DNA of 64,000 nt from Siphonodentalium dalli (taxonomy: Eukaryota > Mollusca > Scaphopoda > Gadilida > Siphonodentaliidae): positions 50,603,762 through 50,667,761 of the forward strand of contig CP136061.1 in NCBI GenBank assembly GCA_032622095.1, given 5' to 3'. This document shows, one piece after another, positions 36,208 through 47,700 of this stretch. The notes beneath the pieces are model-generated. The model was not told the origin of the DNA. It saw only the letters and a program-made list of their open reading frames with translations, and searched no databases. The number at the start of each line of letters is the position of its first letter. Position 1 is the stretch's first letter. The translations under genes were made by a program, and so were the position numbers.

Positions 36208-39200
36208 TTTTTATGGCTGCTGACATTTAACGACAAAAGGAGTCTAATTAGTGAACGGTTCAGACCACGATTCAATCTGTGTCTGTCTGTATATATTTTT
36301 CAAGGAGAACCAGGGGGGGGTCCAGGAAAATATGTGCATACACAACGCATTTTTTTTTTTTGCAGCACTTTGGACCCCCACCCCCCCCCCCCCCCTTCTT
36401 TGTGCAAAAAAATTATTGTTTTTCACTCATGGTTTTGGGACCCCCCACCTTTCCAGTCACATTTGAATGAAATTTATCAAGCTGGAGGGCCATTATAGGC
36501 AAAAACATCAGGGTGTAGAATGACCAGTGAAGGTGGCTGATGTTGAGAAACAGAGAATGGTTAAATTAGAATGAACATATATAATAATTATCAGTCATTC
36601 GTAATTTGACCATTCTGTTTTTTCCAGCATCATCCAACTTTGGTGTACTTTCGCCACCAGTTAAACTCAAATACTAGTAATTATAACTATGAGCACAAGC
36701 AATACGTACACTCATGATATTAAAAACATTTATCATGAAAAACTCAAAACAACCAGCTGACACAACCAGTGAAACAACTTTAAAAAAATAATTATTTTAT
36801 CTAATTATTTATTCCAGACTTTGCAATGGACTTTGTGTAATGTGCATTTATCCATGAAATGCACTCGTGTTTACTTTATATATATATATATATACTTTAT
36901 AGATATATTCATTTTCATTTTATCATCGATGTCGTTCAACTGACATTTCTAAATTGAATTTTGAAAAACATTGAAGCTGATTGAAGAATTATTTAAGTTA
37001 AAGTGAAGTTAAAGTACATCAGGTGAAGTTTCAATTATCGTTGTGCAAAGTGACTTACAAAATCTTTATCTAATCTGGATTAAGACATGAATGAGTTTAA
37101 CAAGAAACTTTGATTACATTTTCTGACACAAAATTACCCAAGTATTTCAGACTAGACACTTATCAAACTGTTTCTTGCCTGTTTTACAATATGCAGTGTA
37201 CGTGGTTAGATGGATCATTTTAATATTAACAATAACTAAATGGTTGAAGAATAGCGCATATAAATAAATAATATCTCATTATTTCACAAGTGAAAGACAG
37301 TCATGTTTTACTAAGAAAATGCTATTGAGACTGATTGAGATCCATGTGAATGTCTGTTGGATATGTAACACTGTATAATAGCACTTTTGTCTTTTATAGT
37401 ATTAGTAACTTTGTGCCAGAAACGTGTTTATAGATTAGAGAACAGGCATGTTCTACATTTATTTTACACATTATTTCAGTTTCATATCAGACTTGGAGAG
37501 TTGAATTTCAGTTTGATACCACAGATAGTGGTAATGTGATATTTTATTTTACTTACTGAATTATATGTGGTTTATTTGTCTTTAGAGTTCAGTATAATAT
37601 ATTTACATACCAAGTGCATGGTTATCCAACCCAGGTGGGCCAGCGCAGTTAAAAATTTCACGAAGGTTTACTTAGTATTAGAAGGGACCAAATAATAAAA
37701 ACAAATTCTGAGGCCAACCTGACCACAGGGAATTGTACCTAGTATCTTGTGTGTACACTACAGGTGTTATTTAGATCATAACACATCAAAACAATCATTA
37801 TATAGTCTAAACAGCTTGTAATTAGGTCAAAAAAGGGCAAAAGGAAAACATTTGCAAACACAGGAAAAAACGTGTTTTCAGGAGCTGCTACCCCCCCCCC
37901 ACCCTGACCTTGTGTCGGAATGTTTCTGCGCGACCCCCCCCCCCCCCCACCTGGGAGAACGGGAAAATCGGTCGCGGGAAGATTCGGCTCCAGGCTCGGT
38001 ATTTTTCGGTCGCGAGAAGTTTCGACTGAGAATATTCTGCAGGGAAGATTAGGCCAGTCTATTGTGCAGGGATTGTGGCTTGTTGACAGCTTGGTCCTTG
38101 TCTTACTGAAAGAACATTTAGTTATAACAATAACAACCATTTGAAGCGATTATGGTATCATTTACAAGGGTCTTGATTAACTCAGTTGTAAAAAACACAC
38201 TTTATTAGACGAATAATATAATAAAAAATATGAAACATGTTTACACAAGCTGATAGAAGATATAACGAACAATACAAACATATCAATATTAAAAATTTTA
38301 ACTGAACGAAATTGACATTTATTCTTTATTTGAAAACACAAAAAAGTACCGTTGGTGAAATATAATAGATTTCAAAAATCGACATTGACTTGATTGACTC
38401 CAGTCAAATATTTAATTTACCCCCGAAGCCAACGAAATAGTAATTTGTGAGCGTTAATTGGGATTAAGCCACCGAACTAAGATTAAGAACGGAGCGGCAC
38501 CACTGATTGTTTTGTTTTTTAGTTACTGCTTGGTTGATGGAGCATTTTTGGATAATAACCGGTGAGGGGAGGGGCTTTGGATTTTTCCAGACACATGCAG
38601 AGCCGTGGTGGGTGGGTGTGTCGTGGCCAGAAAAAATGAATAAGCCTTTTTATGTGCAATTTTTTTTCCTACACTGAAAGTTAATCATTATGTGTCCTCT
38701 ACAAACTCTCACTATTTAAATGACTATGTCATTTAGAACTCATTTAACTCCATCACCGTACATAGGGCCGGGGTCTATATATCGTTTGAGGTTCCAATAG
38801 TCGTACAAATGCAGGCATTCTGGCATTCATAACTCGAAATTGCCAAGTTTTGATAGCTAAACTCCCAAAACTGTGACAACTTTACCCGGCCACCCACCAA
38901 ATCTCAGAGTTATTAGATATCGATTTTTGAAATCTGTTATTTTTCACCACCGAAAATATTTGGCGGCCTGGCAAAAATCAGCTGATTTCTTGCAGAAATA
39001 GTGCAGGCATATGCCACGCCGTTACGAGAGGTCACACAAGGTCACTGCTCGATATCTGATCAGCGTAGTGCATGGTGGCCATCGCAAATTAATGCAAAAT
39101 GAAAAGACTTCACCATCAACAAGAGTACGGTACATGTATGCAGTTAAATTGACGTGCGGATACATGTATTATACTTATTTATTAATCGGTAATCATGTTT

Positions 39201-39315
39201 ATCAATGCAAATATACATGTTATGATGGCACCATGCTGGTTACACGTGAAAATACTATGTGTTACATTCGTGACAACACTTGTTGGGGAATTCCAATTTG
39301 AATTAGGAATAACCG
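36208..39315. other. CSTF2 5' flank and unassigned DNA
   Basis: Expected to hold the CSTF2 promoter and 5' UTR just above 36207, but I see no diagnostic core element. Two homopolymer-rich blocks stand out: A/C runs at 36350-36395 and two C runs at 37880-37950. The rest is AT-rich with a short TA microsatellite near 36885. No gene recognised. Confidence 0.5.
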
Positions 39316-39332
39316 GGTAGGGTTCTCTATTC

Positions 39333-40376
39333 CGAAGGTTCATTATTCCGAAGGTTCGCTATTCCGAAGGTTCATTATTCCGACGGTTCCCTATTCCGAA
39401 GGTTCATTATTCCGAAGGTTCGCTATTCCGAAGGTTTTCTATTCTGGGCGTATTTAACCAGAAATGAATCAAAATTTGCACCCCACCACAAAAACCACAC
39501 GAGAAATGAAAAATACGATTACGCTAGTATTCATATATAGGCCTAGTACATGTATACACCGTCCCAGATGTTGGTTATTAATAGCAAGAAGAGAGTATCA
39601 GTTTATCGTTTATTATGGAACGATATATAAAATATATGCCACTATTTATATCATTTGAAATATGAAGCTCTCTAACACTGTATAATCAGCTTATTCGGTG
39701 TAATAAACTGTGTGTTGTTGTTTTTGTTGAGATAACGACGTGTTTTTTGTGCTTAATGTTCATCTGGTTTTGTTGCGCAAAGTGAAGTGTATTATTTATT
39801 TTCAATGGAGGGGGATAACTTTATATTTTAAAGATTGTGTTATTCCCCTTCAATTTAAAATACAATAGGTTGAATAATGTTGCATTCTGGGAGCCATGGC
39901 ATATAACGGGGGAATCTTTTTATGATTTAAGATGTTTTCTATTTCTCTATGGGCATCTTCTGATACAGACGTTTGAAATGGTGATGAACTACATATATTG
40001 TTTTAATCATATTTTATGGCACAGATTGTTATGATGCCTCTAAGATTATTGAGATATAACGTCATACGCAATGACATTACATCGTATGGAAAGAGCAATT
40101 GTGTGGACTGCCTGACGTGAATATGTATTGGAAAATAACGTCACACGTAATGACATTAAATCTCAAGGAAACCTGCCCAAAAAAAAGAAGTTATTTCCTT
40201 CATAAAAAAGAGTATTCGTGATAAAGAACCCTCTCAATACTTGAATATAGAATTAACCTTTAAAATAAAAAAAAATCTTCGGAATAGCGAACCTTCGGAA
40301 TAGGGAATAGCGAACCTTCGGAATAGTGAACCTTCGGAATAGTGAACCTTCGGAATAGCGAACCTTCGGAATAGAG
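39333..40376. mobile_element. Element with tandem-repeat termini (TTCCGAAGG family)
   Basis: The left end (39333-39440) holds about eight copies of TATTCCGAAGGTTC with alternating CATTA/GCTA spacers. The right end (40275-40376) holds the same unit in inverse orientation. The body 39620-40032 matches the dispersed repeat at 8035-8400. Target duplication not resolved; superfamily unknown. Confidence 0.7.
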
Positions 40377-41529
40377 ACATGTTCCCGGAATGACCACATA
40401 CGGAAGATGTAACTCACACTAGCTTTCTCCACTGCCAAGAAAACCAGTTATTGTAGGACCTTTACGGTAAATATGACATCGTGATTGGCATGGTTGATTA
40501 TAAACTAATTTGGATAACTAAATCGACTGTTGGTGAAATTCCGTTGTTGTAACTGGATTATACGGGAACCATCGAATCGGCTTAATTGCCTTAAAAGTGT
40601 CAAATATTGGATAGAGGGGATCCCAAACTTTTTTTTTTAAAGTAGGAGGTGGTGCATGGGTACATTGAGGTCGGAAACAAAATTTGGACCTTTCCAGACT
40701 CCCCCACATATCTTATAATTATTTTGTTATCTACCCATTTATGGGTGCCAGTCTAAAGCGCGATTTTGTACTTCATGCATGGAAGTAAAAGCACATATTT
40801 CGTCTCGAAGTTGATATAATTTCTTAGTAAATGAGAAATTCTATCTAGCTGTCGTCTGTCATTGTTTCTGCGACTCTCATGTCTGTTTATTTGCTCGCTA
40901 TCATTATTTTTAATTGTTGAGTAGCTAGACTGGTTCCTGGTCCAAAACTGCTATATATAATCTGAAAACGTAGCAACCTGACCACTCCAGCGTTAATAAA
41001 CCCATAAAATTATATATATATACGAAATGGAATAATATAATTTGCCAAAATTAAATTGTTTTTGGGTTGGCATTGCAGATATTGGGGAAAAGCTATGTCA
41101 TGATGCAATTTATTTCATGTCTCACTGTGCTCCCACATCCCCCTAGTTCGCATTAAGAGCATACCCAACTTTTCTGACTTTTCTGGAGTATAAAAGTATA
41201 CTGCATTCTTTCAAATGTCTAAAATATTCACCCATTTATAAGAAGAGCATCATTTGAGGTGATTGTCTCACTCTACCCCAGGGTAAGTCCCAATGTTCCG
41301 CAACCCTGGGGCACAGTAAGACATTTGGGTCATTATGTTTCACATGCTGTATATTTATACTAATAAGAATTTACACAATTTGTTTTCCTGGTGAATGTTT
41401 AGACAAGATAATGGTCTAATAGATTCACAATAGACAGTGAGTTAACATGGATTTTCGTAAGAGTAATACCCCTCGAAAATAGTTTCGTCTCGATGTGGTC
41501 AATCTTCCCCTTCTCCTGACACGCCAGTC

Positions 41530-42139
41530 AGGAATACGCACAACCAGCTTGGAAACCCCACCTACAAAACACATTGAACGATTAGAAGGAGTTCAGAGAA
41601 GGGCAACAACACTAGCACCAGGGCTAAAAGATCTAGACTATGATAAAAGATTGGAGAGACTAAAAATTCCCACACTTCAATATAGAAGACACAGAGGGGA
41701 TATGATAGAGTGTTATAATTTTTTTAACACGTACGACCAGGAAGTTGCAGACATATTAACAAGAAATACTGACAAACGAACTACAGGACACAACTACAAG
41801 TTATACCTAGAGGGATCGAATTACAATACAAGAAAATATTCATTCAGCCAGAAAGTAGTGGAAACATGGAATAACCTACCTGAAAAAATTGTATATTCCG
41901 AGAAAATGAATCAATTCAAGAACAACCTGGACCACCATTGGGACAAGCAAGAGGTGAAATACAACTTTAAGGCTGAATTGGAAACTAATATGACAATATC
42001 TCAAACATGCAAAATGTCCCTATCAGATAATTCTCTAGTTGACGTGTCATGTACAAGTACAAGTGAGGTGGATATAGTAGCAACCACAGGAGCCAGCGTC
42101 CACTAAAAGCATAAGTAACCATAAGTAAGTAAGTAAGAA
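41530..42139 (+). pseudogene. Non-LTR retrotransposon (LINE) reverse transcriptase C-terminus, 5'-truncated
   Basis: The frame 41570-42106 encodes a typical LINE RT tail: VQRRATTLAPGLKDLDYDKR, then LPTL-like IPTLQYRRHRGDMIECY, a fusion-free region FSQKVVETWNNLP and FKNNLDHHW. Nearby sequence before about 41575 (EYAQPAWKPHLQN) matches in another frame, so an indel breaks the ORF. It lacks the RT core and endonuclease, so it is 5'-truncated. The 3' end has a TAAG microsatellite tail (42114-42139). CR1/Jockey-like by memory of the family; clade not proven. Confidence 0.85.
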
Positions 42140-42870
42140 GACAACTCTATCCTCTGGATGCTATTAAAATATATTCACGTCTAAGTCCGTGAACAGTCAT
42201 GGGTAAATATTGGGATCAATTCTCTTCATTCAAATATACTTCTCTTTATGACCCCCCCCCAGTTACCTGTACCAAAAACCCTCAGTGACCTGCAGTGACT
42301 AGAAATTATTGAGTGCAATAATAAAATGGGTCTCTTACGGTATCCGGAAATCGTTGAGAAAGTTGACATCGCAAATCTTTAAAAACACACATAAGACAAA
42401 ACGGATAATTTTCAATAATGAAACACAAGGATTTTGAGGACAAACACAATTTAATTTAAGACTTCGTTCTACGGTTTCTGTACTATTTGGCCGGGAAATT
42501 GTTCATATGCATATTGACAATATCAAAATTACTTCTGTTGTTATCTTCCGTTTCACGATTGTATTGTATTTGTATTCCGAAAAATTGTTTTGCCGACGAA
42601 GTCCTTGAAAATGTTTTAATTCGATAACTTGCCATAAAACCCCTACATTTATTCGCAAAGGGGCTCATTATCTCAGTTATGGCATCGGCGTTCATTAAGA
42701 AGGGTTTAAAATATATAACAAGCAAAGAATATCGCCAATACTTGTGCAGGTAATCTCGGAAGTTGACCGAACGAAGTCACCATGTCTGGGAATCCCGGAA
42801 TGGGACTGGGAAATGTGAAAATTCAGTCACAAATTACAGTAACTGAAATCAGCTAGTCTATATATTAAAA

Positions 42871-42908
42871 GGAGCGGATAGCTCAGTTGGTTTGTGGGCC
42901 AATGGTCG
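42871..42908 (+). other. tRNA-like/SINE head, left part, split by element A
   Basis: GGAGCGGATAGCTCAGTTGG contains a good RNA polymerase III A box (TAGCTCAGTTGG). The sequence stops at AATGGTCG, where element A begins. It resumes after element A as ATGGTTCAAAAGC (59475 onward), which resembles a B box (GGTTCAAA). It reads as a tRNA-derived SINE or decayed tRNA gene cut in its anticodon-variable region. Confidence 0.6.
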
Positions 42909-42929
42909 TATGGCAAGCCAAACCGCTAT

Positions 42930-43023
42930 TTAATATTAATTTTACTTAAGTAAAATAAAAATACACTTTATTTTACTAAATAAGACTTAAGTGAAATAAA
43001 ATGTCATTTTATTTCACTTAAGT
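42930..43023. repeat. CTTAAG-palindrome array, element A left end
   Basis: Units of TTTTACTTAAGTAAAA and TTTCACTTAAGTGAAA type joined by short ACACTTTA/ATGTCATT spacers, beginning right after the terminal inverted repeat. It is broken at 43023 by the 10.7-kb insertion and continues at 53737. Confidence 0.85.
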
Positions 43024-43849
43024 TAAAGTGATGTGAAACGTAAATTTAACCTCACAATTGAGTTCCCTGCGTTATTCTGTGGAAAGACTGAATAAAATAA
43101 CCCCCATACACGAAATGCCCCAACCAGATATCAGTTTGTACTAATTATACGGCCACGTAACTAACTATTTACTTTCACTCAATCGGGACGAATAATTCCA
43201 CTGTAAACGCGAAATAAATACACTAACGAGTTGTCGTGTGCAGTCGCGGAAACACCCGAACACTTCCGACTTGGTCGGGATTGAGTCGGCTTTCGTTCTC
43301 AGAAAATAGCTTCCGTGGAGGGAGGCCGTTTGCTGGAATAGCGTAACATCAGCTTAATAAAACGAAAAACAAGCGGTATAGTCAATTCGAATGGGAGGGA
43401 TATAAAAGGAATTATTGGCTGAAATCACCAACGGAAGAACATTGACCGAGTTATGAAAGAATTATAATCAAAGTGGTCATGATCGAGCAATGAACAACGG
43501 TAACAGTTGAAAATGTTACTATTTATAGAAATTTGTAATCGTTGCAGATCGTTGACCGATTTTATGATCGATATACAGCAGATACAGTCTCGTGCAGAAA
43601 GAGATGTCTTACATGTGTATTTCAAACTGTTTAATTACCTGTGCAATGCTACATGTGTGCCATATTGCTATTCACTATTCTAGTACAGACCGTATTTGTT
43701 TGGGACAGCGATGGTGATATAGATATCCATATGGAATTATGTTTTCTTCAATTTTTGAGTTTATATAGGCCCAAATAAATATACCATAAGATGGACTCAA
43801 TCATTGACAGTTAAAATTGGATGGAAGTAAAGAAGTGTTGTGTATTTGC

Positions 43850-44165
43850 ACTAAGTAAGCGCAATTGCTTTATGCTTAAGCGCAAATATTTGTATGCAAA
43901 TAAATAATAAATGTAAAAAAGACTCCCATGAGATTTGCTCTAAACTCAAATTAACTCAGGCCATAAAACATTACTCAAACATAGGTGAGGACTCCACCCA
44001 GATCCCATACTAAGATGGATATTCAGACTGAGGAAACCAGTTGGAGATAGGTACATGTATTTGCTTAAGCATAATTCATTTCAATTACGCTTAACTAAGC
44101 TTAAGTGTAAATGAAATCCACTTAAGCGTAAATGAGTTGCGCTTAACCGTAATTCATATACACTC
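43850..44165. repeat. Second CTTAAG-palindrome family (GCTTAAGCGCAAAT), left part
   Basis: Repeated ATGCTTAAGCGCAAAT, TTGCTTAAGCATAA and CACTTAAGCGTAAATG motifs. The Ty3/Gypsy element begins shortly after at 44258, and the same motif family continues at 51215-52010 on its far side. The retrotransposon therefore appears to have inserted into this array. Confidence 0.75.
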
Positions 44166-44257
44166 CCATTGAACTCCACATACTCAAGCTGAAATGGATG
44201 CAACCACATTACTAATGCCAGTAAGTTAACATACATCAGATTATACAAATATACATA

Positions 44258-44483
44258 TGTAATGGCCCTCTAATATACTCTTTAACTCACCTAGATCTCT
44301 TCTGTCCTTCGCACACTATCGTATCTCTTTTCCTCGTCCTTTCTTCCCTCTCTCTCGTTCCCGCTTATCTCTGTCCGTTCAACTCGCTCTTCGTCCGTCT
44401 CGCCCCACTTCCTGTCGACCCAAGAGGCCAACTCCAATCCGCAGATGTGTACACCATTCATCAGCCTTTCGTAGTTCATTACA
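44258..44483 (-). repeat. 3' LTR of the Ty3/Gypsy element
   Basis: 226 bp. In element orientation it begins TGTAATGAAC and ends GGGCCATTACA, so TG...CA with TGTAATG/CATTACA inverted ends. It is identical to the 5' LTR. Confidence 0.97.
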
Positions 44484-44495
44484 TTCCTCCATGCC
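44484..44495 (-). promoter_or_regulatory. Polypurine tract before the 3' LTR
   Basis: On the minus strand GGCATGGAGGAA abuts the 3' LTR. The GGAGGAA purine run is short but correctly placed for plus-strand priming. The 300 nt between the pol stop and this tract hold no ORF. Confidence 0.6.
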
Positions 44496-44792
44496 TCAAC
44501 AAGAACATGTCCACATGTTCGGACATCAAAACCATACTAGAACCTGGAAATCTTGACAACTACTCTGTTAGTTAACTTATATACAATGTCACCGAGTTAT
44601 ATGCTCGTCCTATGACACAGAACAACTTTACAATTTAAAAGTCTCCAACTGTACATATTGTCATAATAATAATTATTATTACTTTGTTTGACACCAATCT
44701 ATACAAATTAAAATTATTTTATCATATGCTACTAACAATAACAGTATGACAGATTGTAAAATCAGTATATCAAGAGTTATTACAAGAACTTC

Positions 44793-47700
44793 CTAATCGA
44801 AAACCTGATAGGATTCCAAACGAGCCGGCTTCCTTGTCAGTCTGCCAGTACGTGTTCTATGTGATCTCCAACTGTCCGTTGGCTCAACTACCTCATCCAA
44901 CCGAGGGCTGATATTGGGCAACGTGTCAGACCGGGGGAGTTGTGTTACCAGAGCTTGAGGCTGTAACCCCAGAGATTCACCTTCATCACCACTAGAGGAC
45001 TCAGAACTTACCTCTGCTTCAGGTGATTCATCGTTATGGGAATCATTTTCAATCTCCATAGCTTGATAAGTCCCATGGTGTGATACATATGAGTTCTGAC
45101 GATGGTCAGGTATGATCCCATTATCTTGTCCCATACTATTTGTCCTTTTGGCTGCTGAGTTATTGTTTCTATTTCTAACTGAATTGTAAACCCCCCTAAA
45201 TGGTGTTATTCTCTCATAATGCACAACCTTCTGTGTCCGGCCTTCGACCATTTGAACCTTATAAACTACATCAGATATTATCTTTATAATTTTGAAAGGA
45301 CCGACCCATTTCTTACACAGTTTTGGACATTGACCTTTCTTTGCAGATGGTTTGTATACCATAACAAGATCACCAATGGCATAATTTGGACCTTGTTTCC
45401 TCTTGTCGAAGAAATGTTTCTGTCTCTCTTGAGCAGACCTAGCATTATCCCGAACCTTATCAAAACTAAAGTCTAACCTCTTCCTGAGCTTTCCAGCAAA
45501 TTCCGATAGATTATCAATCCTCTCGTGACTTCCTCCATACATCAAATCTATAGGAAGCGTGACCTCTCTGCCAAACATGAGAAAATGAGGGGTAAATTTA
45601 GTAGAAGAGTGAACGCTAGATCGATATGCCAATAAAACTGTTGGTAAATGCTGATCCCATTCTCTCTGGTTATCCTCAATAACAGACCTAAGCATACCAA
45701 TGAGAGTTCTGTTTAACCTTTCTACCAATCCATCGGACTGAGGATGATATGGTGTTGTCCGAGTTTTCTCTATGTCAAACAAGTCACACATACTTTTAAA
45801 CAACTTTGATGTAAATTCGGCACCTTGATCTGAATGTAATTGTGATGGGGTTCCAAATCGGCAAAATACCTCTTGAACCAAAACCCTTGCTACTGTTTCT
45901 GCAGTGTGGTCCTTTATAGCGAATGCTTCTGGCCATTTCGTAAAATAATCAGACACTACCAATATGAATCTGTTTCCATTCTCTGTCTGAGGTAAAGGCC
46001 CAACAATATCAAGTGCTACTCGTTCAAAAGGATATCCTGCCCTATCCACTTGCATCTCATGATGTGCTTTCCGGAGTGGAGGCTTGCATGCTGCACATGT
46101 TTGGCATGATAAACACCACTGTTCCACATCTTTATCCATATTGTACCAATAGAATCGTGAACGAAGTTTCCGCACTGTCTTGTCAATACCCAAATGACAT
46201 CCAGATGAACCATCATGTGCTTCTTTTATAACTTCTTCACGACAACTCAATGGTACCACTGCTTGAAGCCAGTTATCTCTCTCCATTTCATTTTCCCAAC
46301 TTCTATGAAGAATACCCTCCTTCAACACCAGTCTGTTCCACTGTGTCCATAAACTTCTCAACACTTTCGAACAACCAACTGGGCACCCTGGTCTACTGCT
46401 AGGCTCAGAGGCCTTCATCATCTCTAAAATCAGTCGTATATCCGGGTCAGCTTCCTGTTTATGACCCATTCCATTAAGTGTTCTCTTGAAATCAACCAAG
46501 CCTTCCTTCTGATCAATGGTAGTGGCACATATGTCATTGTTTTCCTGACTAACTCCTGGGAAGCGGCTATATGCTACCTCACCAGAAGAGCAGTCATTCT
46601 TATTAGCTACCGGAATCCCCCGAGGGAAGCTGCTATATGCTGCCTCACCTGGAGTTTCCCTTTCAGCAAATATTATTCTTGACAATGCATCTGCGTTTCC
46701 ATTCGCCACTCCATCTTTGTGTCTAATCACAAAATCATATGCTGAGAGCTCAATAGCCCACCTTTCTCTTCTCCCAGTTGGGTCAGATCCAGCTTTCAGA
46801 TCTCTGCAATTCACTAGGGGTTTATGATCAGTAAAAACTTCGAAATGTACTCCTACCAGATAAGGTCGAAAATGCCTGATTGCCCATACAATTGCCCAAA
46901 ATTCTCTGTCATAAGTGCTCCATCTCCTAGCTGTTTTTGACAGGGCGGCACTTGCATATGCTATGACATGTTCCTTCCCATTCAAATGTTGTGACAGCAC
47001 TGAGCCCACTGCTTGATTTGATGAATCAGTTTGAATTATAAATGGCTTAGTAAAATCTGGATAAGCTAAAATGGGTTTAGTTGTTAGTTTCACTTTCAAC
47101 GTCTCAAATGCTCTGGCACATTCATTTGACCATACAAATTTAGCATCTTTATTCATGAGTTCATTAAGAGGCGATGCTACATCAGAAAAATTAAGAATAA
47201 AACGTCGATAATAAGATGCTAAGCCCAGAAAACTCTTAACTTCTTTCACTGTTAAGGGAACAGGGAACATCCTTACCTTCTCAATATTTGTGAAATCTGG
47301 TTCTACACCTTGTGCCGAAACCTGGTGACCCAAGAAAGTTACTTTATCCTGGAACAAATGACATTTGACAGGTTTTGCTTTTAAGCCGGCACTTCTGAGG
47401 CGAGTAAAGACTTCAGATAAAGCTTCCAAATGAGACTCAAAATCTGAAGTGAACAAAATCACGTCGTCAATATAGACCAGACAGTTTCTCCAATTCATTC
47501 CTGTCAGAACCATTTCCATTAAGCGTTGGCAGGTAGCCGGAGCGTTGGACAAACCGAAAGGTAAAACGTTAAATTGATACAATCCAGTTCCTGTTGAAAA
47601 AGCTGTCTTGCTTTTATCAGACTCATCCATGTTAATCTGCCAATAACATGACGCCATATCAATCGTACTTAGAAACTTTGCACCAGATAGAGTATCGATA

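Noticed and set aside
36251-36498. Overlapping ORFs across the A/C-rich block
   Set aside because: Low-complexity homopolymer runs (poly-Pro/poly-Gly), no domain.
44291-44479. 62-codon ORF present in both LTRs
   Set aside because: Identical only because the LTRs are identical; too short and without recognised domains.
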